Shown here in pieces: positions 32,047 through 46,540 of a DNA stretch of 64,000 nucleotides. The position numbers and the translations under genes were made by a program. The notes beneath the pieces were generated by a model. That model was not told where the DNA came from. It did not search any database and was given only the letters and a program-made list of their open reading frames with translations. The first letter of the stretch is position 1. Each line of letters opens with the position of its first letter. Source of the stretch: Artemisia argyi (taxonomy: Eukaryota > Streptophyta > Magnoliopsida > Asterales > Asteraceae); the NCBI GenBank assembly GCA_030686995.1, contig CM060692.1:128691607-128755606 (forward strand). The letters run 5' to 3'.

Positions 32047-33859
32047 AACACATGACCTTGAGTCTAGCTACAAGACTCGTAAATAAAGAAAAGCGCTTCT
32101 TGGGAGGCAACCCATGCTTTGTGTGATTCTTATTTTGTTTGATTGTTATTTGTTTCCGTATGCATGCTTTATTTTTATTGTTGGTAGATCATGTTTCAAA
32201 ACTAAAATGGTGAAAATACTTTATTTTGTCGTTTGGTTTAGTCTTAACTTCATCCAAAGGTATTTCGCAAAAGATAAGTGTAAGGGGAAACCCCAAATAT
32301 GTTTTTAAGAAACAAAATTGATCGTGATTCTCCACAATATTAAATGAACATGTATATTCGTATTTGTTAGAGTCAAATGCTTGTATCGAGTCATAATGAT
32401 GTTTTGCAGGATTTTCCAAGAAGTAGGACATAAGTTTTTCCAGAAATTTTCTGGAAACTTAACGTAAGAATTTCTGCAGATCACTTCTGACGGCGTCACG
32501 TGTAAAAATCTGGAAATTTTGCTAGTTTTGTTTTTCTAACGGAGTCTTAAAGTTTTTGTTAAATCTTTAGTTTTATAAACACCAGGGAATCTGCAAACAT
32601 TCATTCCACAAGCATTATATCTTACTTTGTTTTCTAGGATTTGTTATCATATATAGATTGCCGCCGATTTTATGCGAGGTTGCCTTGTTTGTTTTCTCAG
32701 GTTTAACAGGTTATGTATGACAAGAAGATGATTTATATTTTGGAAGGGAAGCTTTGATTGTTCATTTTCTTGGAGGAAGATCTAACCTTGTTAACATACT
32801 ATCCATACCGAGTGAATCAGGGGAGTATTTGATTTCATTCTTTTACCAGTTTTACTTTTACATTCTTTAATTGAACATTGGGGACAATATTCATCCTAAG
32901 TGTAAAGGGAGGGTAAAATGATGATACCTCATAGGATACACTTTCGCTTGAGTTTGTTTGTGTGATGGTAGGTGTGTAATAAAACTAAGAGAAATACTTG
33001 TTAGTGTAATTTTAGCGCCAAATTTAAAATTTTTTACAACATTTAGGAGTGAAACTTTAGCCTTAGCAAGCGTCTCATGGATAGGAGTCGTATGACTAGC
33101 ACAAAACCGTATCATTCAGAAAAATTTCCACCCAAATATGTGAGGTTCGCCTTTAGATTTGATAGGAAAAGCATTTACTCTTAGTGCTTATGAGTGTACC
33201 AGTAGCATTTAGATTCTAGAACTTGCGTTAGTGATGCATCCCGAGACCGCTAGTGAGACTACATTCGTGTAGTAGGATTTACTACATGATAAGAGGCATT
33301 AGGATCACCCTTGTGTTAAACCCGTATCATAATTACTTGACCGTTTAAGTCATATTACTTGGCTAGTTCAGTCAATTAATTTTTCCCACACCCTTAGCGT
33401 TGTACTCATTTTTAGTACACGAAACCCCTAGTATACCCCTCTGAGCCTATCTTTTCGTTTCTAACTTTAAGCATTTTACTTAAAGGAAGAATTTGTTACA
33501 CCCCACTTAAATGTACACCCAAATCGCCTTAGCCTTCCGTGTATGCACTCATCTTTAGTGCATTATTGTTATTTGTTAAACCCTTAGTTAATTATCTAAT
33601 TGATTACATGGTTGGTAAGTCAAGTCATATCCTTGTACATATTGTTTTGGGACGATTGGGACTCATGGGTAAAGTACTAATCTTATGGAGTAATGGGGAA
33701 GAACATCTATTATTACCCCCATATGTACGTTAATCGTAAAAGTACTTCAAGTGTTTTGATTATCTTAATTCGAGTCATTAGATTAGTCTATTGTAAAGTA
33801 TGTAAAAATTCAAGTGTAAGGGGAAATTTCATATTTTGGATGGTAGGGTAAGAATGTAT

Positions 33860-33918
<59 letters not shown>

Positions 33919-34523
33919 GAAAAAATCAAGAAAAATAAAAAAAAAATAGAACAAGAAAAGAGAAAAAAAAAATATACGGACTACCATCCCGTTTCATTCT
34001 ATGTTTATTTTATGTTTTTGTTACTTTTCATTTATTAGCTTAAGTCGAGTCTAGTCTTGGCTTAGCAACGCCATATTGTACATGTAATTAACCAAGATGA
34101 TTAACTCGCCACCAGTAAAGATTGCCTATATCCAACAAAACCGTGTATTCCATATCCCTACACCTAACGTTATAACCCTTTAAAAGACCTCTTTGATAGT
34201 TTATCCTAGGTGCTTACGCCATGTGGTGGAGGTTTGATCATTTCCCAAGCCTATGGTAATCTATTGTGCTATGACAGGTAGTGAGAGATGTTTTCCATTT
34301 CCGTATTGTGATATATACTTTATTACACCCGAGAGATGTGAGTATCTAAACACTATTTGTGAGGTGCTAGTGTATGACCTCCGTGCTTATCTTTGGTCTT
34401 TAGTGGAACGATTATTTGTTGTAATTACTTTTATATTAGTGTTAAATGACCCATAACTTGTATTTTGATTAGAATAAAAGCGCATTTGCTTGAGGACAAG
34501 CAAATCTCAAGTGTAAGGGTATA
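32047..34523 (+). other. Noncoding 3' region of element CD
   Basis: It matches element A's 3' region in reverse up to about 34100, then continues to the LTR. It includes a TGACGGCGTCA copy near 32487, GGGGACAATATTCATCCTAA near 32880, an A55 tract, and the polypurine-like GTGTAAGGGTATA before 34524. No gene was seen. Confidence 0.75.
33862..33916 (+). repeat. Homopolymer A55
   Basis: An uninterrupted A run preceded by AGAATGTATGC and followed by CCGAAAAAATC; the counterpart in element A is 8118-8154. Confidence 0.95.
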
Positions 34524-35934
34524 TGATGAGGCGAAAAATGATCCGTTTTGAGGGGGTCATTTAAGCCGGAATTGGAATTTATTTGAACAAATATTGCCCT
34601 AAATCGTTCCTTTTGTGATTTTAGGTACTTTGGGAGTGAATTTTGGAAAAGGAAGCATTTTGGACGTTTTTGGAGCATAAAAGTGAAGAAAACGGCAAAG
34701 TCTTAAGTTTCCTTGCTGGGAACAGTACCTGACGGCGTCAAGAGCAATTTTATGACGGCGTCAGGAGCAAAAATGATGACGGCCCAGAGAAAACGTGACG
34801 GCGTCAAGACATGGCCGTCAAGAGTAAAAGTGGTGATGGCCCAGAACATGATTACACATGACGGCGCCAGATCTGGATCTAGGCAGTCTGAGAATTTTAT
34901 GGGCGGCGGGTTGACGGCGTCAGAACTTTCTTCTTGACGCCTTCACCTTAGGAAATCTATATATAGTTCTTGTAATTTTCATTCTAAAGAAAGGAGAATT
35001 TTAGGGTCGAACTTAATAAACCCTAACACGACTTTTACATTATTTTCAAGGGTTTTCACCCCTTGAAACCCTTCATGTTCAATTGAGATAAGTATCCTTT
35101 CAATTCATTCAATATGTCTATGTGTTGTTTTAATATATCTTATGCTTGTCTTGATTTTAACATGCTAGGCTAGATCTCTTGTGTGTTTTCTTAGATGTAA
35201 TGAAACCTAGATGTTGATTATAGGTTGATTGCTTGTTTATAGTTGTAATGGATGAATGATTTCAATGTTAGGCTTAAGAAAACTGGCAGACTTCCATTGT
35301 GTAACATGCTTGAACATCTTAAGAAACATGAACCAATGCGTACTAAGGTTTTTATGGTTGTATTTAATGCATGAGCGAATTCTAGTGATCCCATGTTAGG
35401 AGCTTCTTGCAGGCTCGACATAGGAGTGAAGTAGGAGCTTATAGAGTTGGGGAAGTAAGTACGCCACCCCACGACTGGTATTAAGGAATATAACCCGTCA
35501 TCCACGCAACTGTAACAAACAATTAACCTGTAAAAGATATCTAGGGAGTAGTGAAATCTAAGTAAACACAATTCTCCCATCTATTGCTCACACCACATTA
35601 GTAATTAGCGTAATTTACATTTCTGTTATTTTATTTTTATTGCATCTGTAATAATTGGGTTAGTTGACTAGCAACTAATTCCGCCACTCTTCCAAAAACC
35701 CGAGATTTTACTTGCTTTCATAAAAACATAAAAATACAAAAAGAATCATCCCTCACCTCTAGACCTAGTTTTTAGTCTTTCTAATCCTAGCGACACTATT
35801 CCTGAGTTGAACGATCAATCCCCCAGTACTTGTCACTATACTATACTACAACGATCAGGTACACTGCCTGGTGGGGGTTGTAAGCTTCTCGAGATCCCTC
35901 GAGAGGTAAAGCCTGGTGCAATTCCCACGCATCA
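34524..35934 (+). repeat. 3' LTR of element CD (family M)
   Basis: 1411 bp, TGATGAGGC...ACGCATCA. The TGACGGCGTCA array lies at 34729-34945 and TATA near 34955-34965. It is nearly identical to the LTR at 28171 apart from scattered substitutions and the 10-bp gap in that copy. Confidence 0.94.
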
Positions 35935-35939
35935 CTTGC

Positions 35940-36352
35940 GCACTAAGAAAGTAAACAAACACCGTTAGGCTTATCGTGGGATTGTTTCCAACGATTATCC
36001 TCTGGCGTGAGAGTAAGTAATCGGTTTAGGGTTATATTGAAGAGTTAGGGTTTGTAAATCGTACCTTTAATGAGAATTATATCATTCTATATATAAGCGC
36101 AGAATCCTTGTAGGTTTCGTGCTCCTTACTCTTCGCACACGTAGTGCTTATCCGGTCCAAGGATCTTTATCCGTAAATAGAAGATTCGTTATCTAGAACA
36201 TAAATAGTTTTGGTTGGGCTTGGGCCTACGTGAGCCCAACCCAGTGGTAGTGCGGCCCAAATCATTGTTATGATAGCCCATTCGTGGTGGGTTTGGGCTT
36301 AGTAATGTTTATCATTTGGGCTCGCGACCCAAATATAGACTATACGTCATCA
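35940..36352 (-). repeat. 5' LTR of element W, second fragment
   Basis: It resumes exactly where 28170 stopped (GCACTAAGAAAG...), ends CGTCATCA, and is followed by CCTAT (36353-36357), the same 5 bases as before 16848. Confidence 0.93.
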
Positions 36353-36357
36353 CCTAT

Positions 36358-39300
36358 GTTAACCCTTGTGTTGCTCTTTGAAACAAAAGGCAATTGTCAT
36401 ATCCATACACTCATTAACATATTTGTCTATGTCGTCAAAAGTCAAGTGAATTTCATTATGAAATGCGTCTTTTCCACTTTCTAGCAAGTGAAGAACACAA
36501 AGAAGATATCCGAGCCTCAAGTGTTGTCAAGCAATCACCACATCATTTCACATATCCACTCTCGGTTGTCAACCATACTTTACCACCTATAGGATTAGAA
36601 CCGTCACCATCAAATGAACATGAAGCACACATTCAATTACACTAGGTTTAAGTAGTATCACTTTCACAAGTTATCAAAGTATTAGCAATACTTTTAACTT
36701 CTAGATATGTCTCATTAAACCTCAAATCAACATCAGCAAGTTCTAGGATCTATAGCCTCCTCATCATCTCGTCATTCTTGTTTTCATAAGCATGGTGACT
36801 TTATTCCACGTGATAACCCTACTTATTGAAAGACACCATATGTGTCTATTTCCTTTCAAGCGTTCATCATAACCAAATCTTGCTCATAACCCAATTCAAA
36901 CCCTATGCCTATTCTACTCATCTCTATAGCACACACAAGATCTATTGAATTATGTAATTTCACTTAGATTCCTTTTCCAAAGAGCTTTTTTGATAACGTT
37001 CTTAACATATTCCATTATCACACACAAACACATCTCTTGGTCTTTGATGATCAAATCACTCTCATAACACATACTCAAACTCAACATAAAAGATGTCTCT
37101 CTTTAGATCATTCAACCATAGATTCCAAACACAAAGATTAAAATCTTTTTGCATTACACATACATGTGTCAATTACATGTTATTTGTTTGATATGATTGG
37201 ACATCTTAACATAACCATGATAACTATTTGATTGATTCATGTGTAAATCTTGGTTATATCTTTATGATGCATGCATGCTTATATGTTTCGTGTTACTATA
37301 TATCAACATGATTTGTATGATATTTTCATTCTTTATTTATATGATGTTTTGCATGATTAACATGTTACTTGTTAACTCATGATATGTCATTTTGGTACAT
37401 GATGCTTTTATATGTTATTCATATATGAAAACTTGTGTATGTTGTTGTCATTTATTAGATCCATGCTTAGGATGATCTATATAATACTTGCTCCAAAATG
37501 TTATCGTTTAAACATGGGTTGCATAAATTTTTTGTCTTGTCTTTTTCGTAACTTTGTCACACTATTTGTTCACTTCGTGTGCACTTATTATTTGTAGAAG
37601 TACTCTTGGTATGATAAACATTTAGAAGATGTTTTATCATACAAATTTATCACATAGATTGTTATATGCTTAAGTGTCTAAGCTTAACAACAAAACAATT
37701 TCACAATGAAGTGTTTCAAATAATGTCATGCTATTGCTTAGTATAATTATTTGTTGCTATGTGGTAACTTTATGTCTAGTAGTCGAATGCGTTGTTTGTA
37801 TTAGATAATGTCTTTATATTTTTATCTTGTTGACATCTTTTGTCACTAACAAATGTGTTTTAGTGGATTGAGAACTAATCACTTGCCATCTCACTTCGTT
37901 CTAGCTTTTATATGCTCAGCTCGCATAACTATAATCCCTTTATTGCTACGTGGATTAGTAATATGTTTTCTGGAACCCCTACACTTGCATATAGTTTTAT
38001 AACTAATAGGATTGAGTCTTAGAGATTTGAAATTTTTGTTTGGATATCTTTCAATCAACCTCTTTCTAATTCGCATTAGTGCTTCCGCTTTCCAAACTCA
38101 CCTCGATAACAATACTCTAATCCTTTCCACCTCCTTTGAGAAACCACATGCCTCGTCATACGATCATCTCGCATTGATAGAGAAGAGCTACATGACTTTA
38201 AGGATAAATTTCTTTGTATGCTAACCAACATCCGCAAAAACATTACCAAGCTCATCGTTTTCATTAACCTACAACCTCCTAAACACTTTATCATCATTCA
38301 TTATACAATGCACTAGACAATATGTTGGATGTCCACCTATTGAGGAGGAGAGAAATTCATTCACCTATTTTTATTTTGTCAAATTGTATTTAAAGAACAT
38401 CTACTCATGTTTCTTACACCCTAAAATACATACACATAGGTACACTCCATTTAGTTAAAGTCGGTTTACAAAACCACAAGTGCTTCAAGCCTTTGACCTT
38501 TTCTCTTTTTTAATAGTTCAAGCCTCTTTCACCCCCAATATCTCATCAAGTGAAAAACACATCATGTGTTTGACAAAGTTATTAACTTCCACAACCAAAA
38601 ACTAAACCAAATGGAGTCTAGGATTCTTCTCTCAAAACTAAGACTTCAAAACCTCATTTTCAAGAACACCATCATAGGATCTCATCCTCTTCTTCCTCGA
38701 CACATATCATGCACGTCATTGTCAGCGCAAACGATATATTAATCAAAGCCATCATTCCCAACACTTTCTCAACACGTTTTTCTAACCAACACTCTCGCGT
38801 CATATGATGTCATTCTCATCCTTATATAGGTATTTAGCTTTTTTTTTTTCTCTTTTCATATGGAATTTTTGTTCCTAGGTGCTTATTGTCCTCACTTCCT
38901 TTCAATTCCATTCAAGCATGTATTATGGCAAGATACATCATCTTTGGTAGATGATAAAGTCATATTCGTTATTTATCCCTCGAGTTGTGAATTTTAGGAT
39001 TGCATGAGTCGATATGTTCTATCTTCATCCTTCGTTAGAACATTTGCTTTACACACGAGCTTCTAATTCTTTAAATAGTTGTCTACCCATCACCACCATT
39101 AGCACCATCCTCTTTAAACATTTCAACCTCATGTCTTCCTTCTAGGCTTTGCTTAGTAGGTTCCTATCATATTATATTCATGTTTTTCTTATGATTGCAT
39201 TTCTTTTTAGAAACATACACCTCATGAGATTTTTTGGTTTCATGGTTCTCTACTTTGAGTCGCTTATATCATTTATATATTTACATCTTACTTTTCTTTG

Positions 39301-40314
39301 AGATGAAATATATTGCACTAAGTCTTTCATTGTAGGTTCACCATTTTATACGCTCGATCGTATATAGCATAATCATCTAAGGATGATGTTTGCATCTTAT
39401 ATTTTCCTTCTTTCATTCTAGGTGCAACATAAAACTTACACGTTGTTGTAGAGGACATGCTTGTCTAAAGACAAAACTTCCACTATACTAACTTTTGTTT
39501 TGTAGGTTCATATTGACGCCCTAAAACAAGGGAAGCTTCCGTCAAGCATAGGAAAATTATTGTCTTATACTAACCTTTATTTTGTAGGATTCATCATCCT
39601 TGCATCATATACGTTGGTACCCTAGCAACGGGGAGTATTGATCAAGGGGAGTCGATCATACACTAACCTTTGTTTCTTTTGTAGCTTTCTTATCCTTGCA
39701 TCATATACGTTGGGACCCTAGCAACGGGGAGTATTGATCAAAGGGGAGCTAATCATGCATTAACCTTTGTTTTTGTAGCTTTCTTATTTCTTGTGTCATA
39801 TACGTTCGGACCCTAGCAATGGGGAGTATTGATCAAGGGGGAGCTACAATCTAGGGGAAGCATGCACGCATTTTTATTTATTCTCATTCTTCGACACACA
39901 TTTGTGTTTCGACAAAAAGAAGGAGATAAGTCAACATAGTCCAACATGTATTTTATTCATCATGCATTTTTCGTATAAGTTTTATGTTGCACAACACTAA
40001 CCTTGATGTAGGTCAAGGAACTTAATTTGATCCATGGATCCGCTAACAACCTAAGGGACGCAACAACCTTAGGAAATTGGAGTTGAAGAATTAACTTCGC
40101 TAGGGATGATGCAAGCTCGCCATTTCGGGGAGAAATTAAGTTAGCTCCAAGGGCACACCCTTTTTGTTTTGACAAAAGGGGGAGAAGAGCGTAAACGGAG
40201 AAGGAAATGTAGAAGGTGTTGCGGATACAAGTAAGTTATACGGACACAAGTAACTTTTTTCATTTTGCGTTCTATCATGTTTACATATTTTGTCATCATC
40301 AAAAAGGGGGAGAT
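36358..40314 (+). other. Noncoding interior of element Y, right part
   Basis: Nearly 4 kb with no gag, pol or env-like frame. It is AT-rich with many short ATG-containing frames that look random. From 39490 it carries tandem repeats. Three polypurine-like words follow: GACAAAAAGAAGGAGAT (39910), GACAAAAGGGGGAGA (40172) and CAAAAAGGGGGAGAT (40300), the last bordering the LTR. Confidence 0.7.
39490..39850 (+). repeat. Tandem repeat in the 3' interior of element Y
   Basis: Three clear units and one degenerate unit of about 100 bp. Each contains ACTAACCTTTGTTT, a T-rich stretch with GTAG, CATATACGTTGGG and CCCTAGCAACGGGGAGTATT. Confidence 0.85.
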
Positions 40315-42059
<1,745 letters not shown>

Positions 42060-43818
42060 CCAGGGTTTTCAAAACCAAGGAAATTTTCAAAGAAATCAAG
42101 GTCATGGTAATCATGGTAATTATCATCAGGGTAATAATTTCAATCAGGGAAACAATTTTCAGGGTAACAACAACCAAAATCAAGGAAATTTTCAAAACAA
42201 CCGTGTTCAAAACTTTCCTAATCAAAATCAAAATGTTGTTCTCTTCTGATGAGTTGTTGAAACAATTCATGAAATCACAAGAGGAAACAAATTAGTTATT
42301 GGTCAGCCAGATCTCTGAACTTAAAAAGTCTTTAAATGATCGACCCTAGGGCTCAGGTACACTTCCTAGCAACACGATCGCTAACCCGAGCGGCGATGTT
42401 AAGGCGATCACCACCCGAAGTGAAGTCTCATATAATGGACCCGAACGTGAACCTGAGGTTACTACGGACACGGTACTTCCTACTAATAACGGAGGTACCA
42501 ATGACGTCCATCCTCAAGTTGTCCCGGTCCCGACCCCCAAACCAAAAATCGTATTTGAAACTCCAAAGAATCCCGTTGAAATTCAAAAACCCAACCCTAA
42601 GCCTTCAATACCATATCCTTCACATTTAACCGACCAAAAGCTCTGTGAAAAAGCTAATCATCAGATGGAAAAATTCTTTTAGATTTTTCAAGACTTACAT
42701 TTTGATATCAGCTTTGCGGATGCTATTCTTCTGCTACCGAAATTTGCATCAACAATCAAAAACTTGTTAAGTAACAAGGAAAAACTTTTTGAGATGGCAA
42801 AAACTCCGTTGAATGAAAACTGCTCAGCAGTTTTATTGAAACAGCTTCTCAAAAAGTTGGGAGATCCCGGGAAATTTCTCATTCCTTGCATTTTCCCGAG
42901 GATGGTTGAATGTTTTGCCTTGGCCGATCTTGGTACAAGCATCAACCTAATGCCTCACTCAGTTTGGAAGAAAATTTATCTTCCTGAACTCACTCCTACC
43001 TGCATGACTCTCGAGCTTGCAGATCACTCCATATCTCGTCCCCTCGGCATTGCCGAGGACGTATTTTTGAAAGTAAGAAAGTTCCATTTTTCTGCAGACT
43101 TCGTGATTTCGATGCAGATCCGAGGGTTCCTCTCATTTTAGGGAGGGGATTCCTAAGAACGGGTCGTGCTTTGATCTATGTATTTGATGAAGAAATCACT
43201 TTACGTGTTGGTAATGAAGCCATCACCTTCAACCTTGATCAAACTTCGAGGTACTCTTCCAATTATGACTCAGTGTCAGTTAACGGAATCGATATCATTG
43301 ATGTTGCTTCGGAAGAGTACTCTCAAGAAATTCTTGGTTTCACCGATAATTCTCTGAGTGGCAATCCCACTCCCTCCTCTCAACCTATCATTGCTAATTC
43401 TTCTCCTTCCCTCACTCCGTTTGAGGGAAGTGACTTCATCTTAAAGGAAATAGAGTCCTTTCTCAAAAGTGAATCAATTCCCGCTGGAATTGAAAAACAA
43501 GAGATTGACCCGGAGGGGGATATCCTTCTCCTTGAGAAGCTGTTAAATGAAGATCCCTCTTCTCCTCCTGTTCTTCCACAAATACTTCATAATGCGGAAA
43601 TCAAATATGTTGAGAAAACTGGTGAATTTCCTGAGGTGGAACTTAAGGACTTACCACCTCATCTCGAATACGCATTTTTGGAGGGTGGTGATAAATTACC
43701 CGTCATAATTTCAAAAGACTTAAGTGATGAGGAAAAGGCTGCTTTTATAAAGGTTTTAAAGTCACACAAGCAAGCCATTGCTTGGAAACTCTCCGACATC
43801 AAGGGTATTAACCCATAA
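42060..43818 (+). pseudogene. Element V gag C-terminus, protease and linker
   Basis: It opens with Gln/Asn/Gly-rich Gag ('GNHGNYHQGNNFNQGNN'), then 'DELLKQFMKSQEE'. The protease region (42764-43141) has 'CFALADLGTSINLMPHSVW' and 'LGIAEDVFLKVRKF', followed in another frame by 'PLILGRGFLRTGRA' near 43135. A long acidic linker (43171-43818) precedes RT. Frameshifts lie near 42240 and 43110, and stops near 42295, 42347 and 42680. The protease would process Gag-Pol; this copy is inactive. Confidence 0.87.
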
Positions 43819-45112
43819 TTTTGTACACACAAGATTTTAATAGAGGATGACTTTAAACCACCAGTTCAACAACAAAGAAGGGTTAATCCTAAAATTCACG
43901 AGGTCATCAAACAAGAGGTTCTCAAACTTCTTGATGCTGGATTGATTTACCCTATCTCTGATAGTCCTAGGGTTCTCACTGTGTTCCAAAAAAGGGTGGC
44001 ATTACTGTTGTCACAAATGATGAAACGAGTTGATTCCAACTCGATTGGTTACGGGATGGCGTGTGTGCATTGACTATAGAAAGTTAAATGACGCCACTCG
44101 TAAAGACCACTTTCCTTTACCCTTCATGGACCAAATGCTTGAGAGATTAGCGGGAAATGAGTACTATTGTTTCCTAGACGGTTTCTCGGGTTACTTTCAG
44201 ATTCCCATTGATCCGCAAGATCAAGAAAAGACCACATTCACATGCCCCTACGGAACTTTTGCCTATCGACGTATGTATTTTGGTTTATGTAATGCTCCAG
44301 GCACATTCCAAAGGTGTATGATGGCCATATTCCATGACATGATCGGGAAAATTATGGAGGTCTTTATGGATGATTTCTCGGTCATTGTGGATTTTTTCCA
44401 ATCATGTCTCTCCCATTTAGAAAACATGCTTAAACGTTGTGAAGATACAAATTTGAGTCTAAATTGGGAGAAGAGTCATTTTATGGTCAAAGAGGGCATT
44501 GTCCTCGGCTATAAGATTTCCAAAAACGGGATTGAGGTTGACAGAGCAAAAGTTGATATAATTGCCAAACTGCCTCATCCCACCATTGTCAAAGGTGTCA
44601 GGCGTTTTCTCGGGCATGCCGGTTTCTATCGTAGATTCATTCATAATTTCTCGAAAATAGCCCGGCCTATGACCCATCTCCTTGAGAAAGACGTTCCTTT
44701 CATCTTCTCTCCCGAGTGCATCGAAGCTTTTCAAACTCTGAAGAAAAAGCTTACTGAAGCACCCATCTTAGTTGCCCCCGATTGGGACTTGCCTTTTGAG
44801 CTCATGTGCGATGCAAGTGATTTTGCTATAGGTGCGGTCTTGGGGCAACGAAAAATGAAACACTTTCAGCCTATACATTATGCAAGTAAAACTATGACTG
44901 AGGCTCAGACTCATTACACTACAACGGAAAAAGAATTATTAGCCGTGGTGTATGCTTTTGAGAAGTTCCGGCCATACTTAATCTTGACCAAATGCATAGT
45001 GTATACGGATCACTCGGCTCTGAAATATCTCTTTGCCAAACAAGATGCAAAGCCGAGATTGCTCCGATGGGTTCTCCTCCTACAAGAATTTGATATCATC
45101 ATCCGTGATTAA
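43819..45112 (+). pseudogene. Element V reverse transcriptase and RNase H
   Basis: After a stop at 43816-43818 and a frameshift near 43985-44030, the frame 44030-45112 is open for 360 codons. It encodes '[20 protein letters not shown]', '[20 protein letters not shown]', catalytic '[10 protein letters not shown]' (F-M-D-D), the thumb/connection '[20 protein letters not shown]', and RNase H ('[20 protein letters not shown]', '[20 protein letters not shown]'). It ends 'EFDIIIRD' at a stop. Confidence 0.92.
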
Positions 45113-45159
45113 AAAAAAGAAAAGGAGTTGAGAACCTAGCTCCTGATCATCTATCACGA

Positions 45160-46540
45160 TTAGAGAATCCTCACCAAGATGTCCTCGAGAAAAAGGAAAT
45201 AAATGCAACCTTTCCTCTCGAAACACTCAATGTGATCTCTTCTCGTGATGATTTTACTACCCCATGGTTTGCCGACTTTGCAAACTACCATGCGGGTAAC
45301 TTCATTGTAAAATGGATGTCGTCCCAACAGAAGAAAAAATTCTTCAAAGATGTGAAGCACTACTTCTGGGACGACCCCTATTTGTTCAAAATCTGCGCGG
45401 ATCAAGTCATCCGGCGGTGTGTCCATGGCCAAGAAGCCATGGATATTCTTAAAGCTTGTCATGATGGACCCACTGGGGGACATCATAGCCCAAATTACAC
45501 CGCCCAAAAGGTGTTTGATTCCGGTTTCTATTGGCCCACGATTTACAAGGATGCCCATGAGTTAGTCAAAATTTGTGACACTTGTCAGCGTCACGGGAAT
45601 ATTTCAAAAAAGGATGAGATGCCACAAAATGCCATCCAAGTCTGTGAAATCTTTGACATCTGGGGCATTGAATTTATGGGACCATTCCCGTCTTCATGAG
45701 GGAATAAGTATATTCTCGTGGCTGTGGATTACTTGTCCAAATGGGTTGAAGCAAAGGCTCTACCCACCAACGACGCTCGAGTAGTTGTGAAATTTTTAAA
45801 ATCTCTTTTTGCTAGGTTCGGAACTCCACGTGCCATCATTAGTGATCGCGGTACGCACTTTTGCAATGATCAATTCACAAGAGTCATGCTTAAGTACGGT
45901 GTCACTCACCGTCTTTCCACCGCATATCACCCCCAAACAAGTGGGCAAGTGGAGGTTTCCAACCGTGGTATTAAAAGGATTCTTGAGAGGACCATAGGTG
46001 AAAAGCGTGCCTCTTGGTCGGATAAACTAGATGATGCACTCTGGGCCTTTCGTACAGCTTACAAAACACCCATCGGGTGTACTCCTTACAAGCTTGTATA
46101 CGGGAAGGCGTGTCATCTACCGATCGAGCTTGAGCATAAAGCCTACTGGGCCTTGAAACATGCTAACTTTGACCTTCAGACAGCAGGTGATCATTGTAAA
46201 GTTCAACTCAATGAATTAAATGAACTTCATGATCAGGCATTGAGAACTCTTTGATCTACAAAGAAGATTCATTACTCAAAGATTAAGAAACGCGTTTTCA
46301 ACGTTGGAGATCGAGTCCTTCTTTTCAATTCCAGATTGAAGCTTTTCTCGGGTAAACTCAAAACCCGTTGGTCTGGACCATTCACTATCACCAAAGTATT
46401 CCCTTATGGAACCATTTAGTTATCTCAACCCGATGGTCCCAACTTTAAAGTGAATGGTCACAGGTTGAAGCATTACTTCGAAAGGGACATACCACCCATG
46501 GTTGTCCCGGATCTCCAAACTTTCCCCATGAACCAATGAA
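45160..46540 (+). pseudogene. Element V integrase
   Basis: A chromodomain-less Athila-type integrase. The zinc-binding segment is '[20 protein letters not shown]' ... 'CDTCQRHGN'. The core Asp residues lie in '[10 protein letters not shown]' (E replaces the usual first catalytic D of 'GIDFMGPF') and '[11 protein letters not shown]', and the Glu in '[12 protein letters not shown]'. The C-terminal GPY/F is 'TRWSGPFTITKVFP', and the frame ends 'FPMNQ' stop. In-frame stops lie at 45697-45699, 46252-46254 and near 46420. The D-to-E change and the stops mean no activity. Confidence 0.9.

Larger units (their letters stand above)
28171..35934 (+). mobile_element. Element CD: complete but decayed family M retrotransposon
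   Basis: 7.76 kb with two LTRs (28171-29573, 34524-35934), inserted in W's 5' LTR with the duplication CCTGC (28166-28170) / CTTGC (35935-35939), one base mutated. The interior holds gag, a protease fragment, the last part of an integrase and a 2.4-kb noncoding 3' region. RT and RNase H are missing. Confidence 0.93.
16848..36352 (-). mobile_element. Element W: Tat-lineage Ty3/gypsy retrotransposon with an antisense gene
   Basis: Flanked by the 5-bp duplication CCTAT (16843-16847 and 36353-36357). On the minus strand the order is 5' LTR (36352-28094, split), primer binding site, gag-pol (28055-22466), spacer, an opposite-strand gene (17748-21794), polypurine tract and 3' LTR (17337-16848). 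A second, archaeal-type RNase H between RT/RH and integrase marks the Tat lineage. It is interrupted by a solo LTR (19686-21130) and element CD (28171-35934). Without these insertions W would be about 10.3 kb. Confidence 0.92.
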
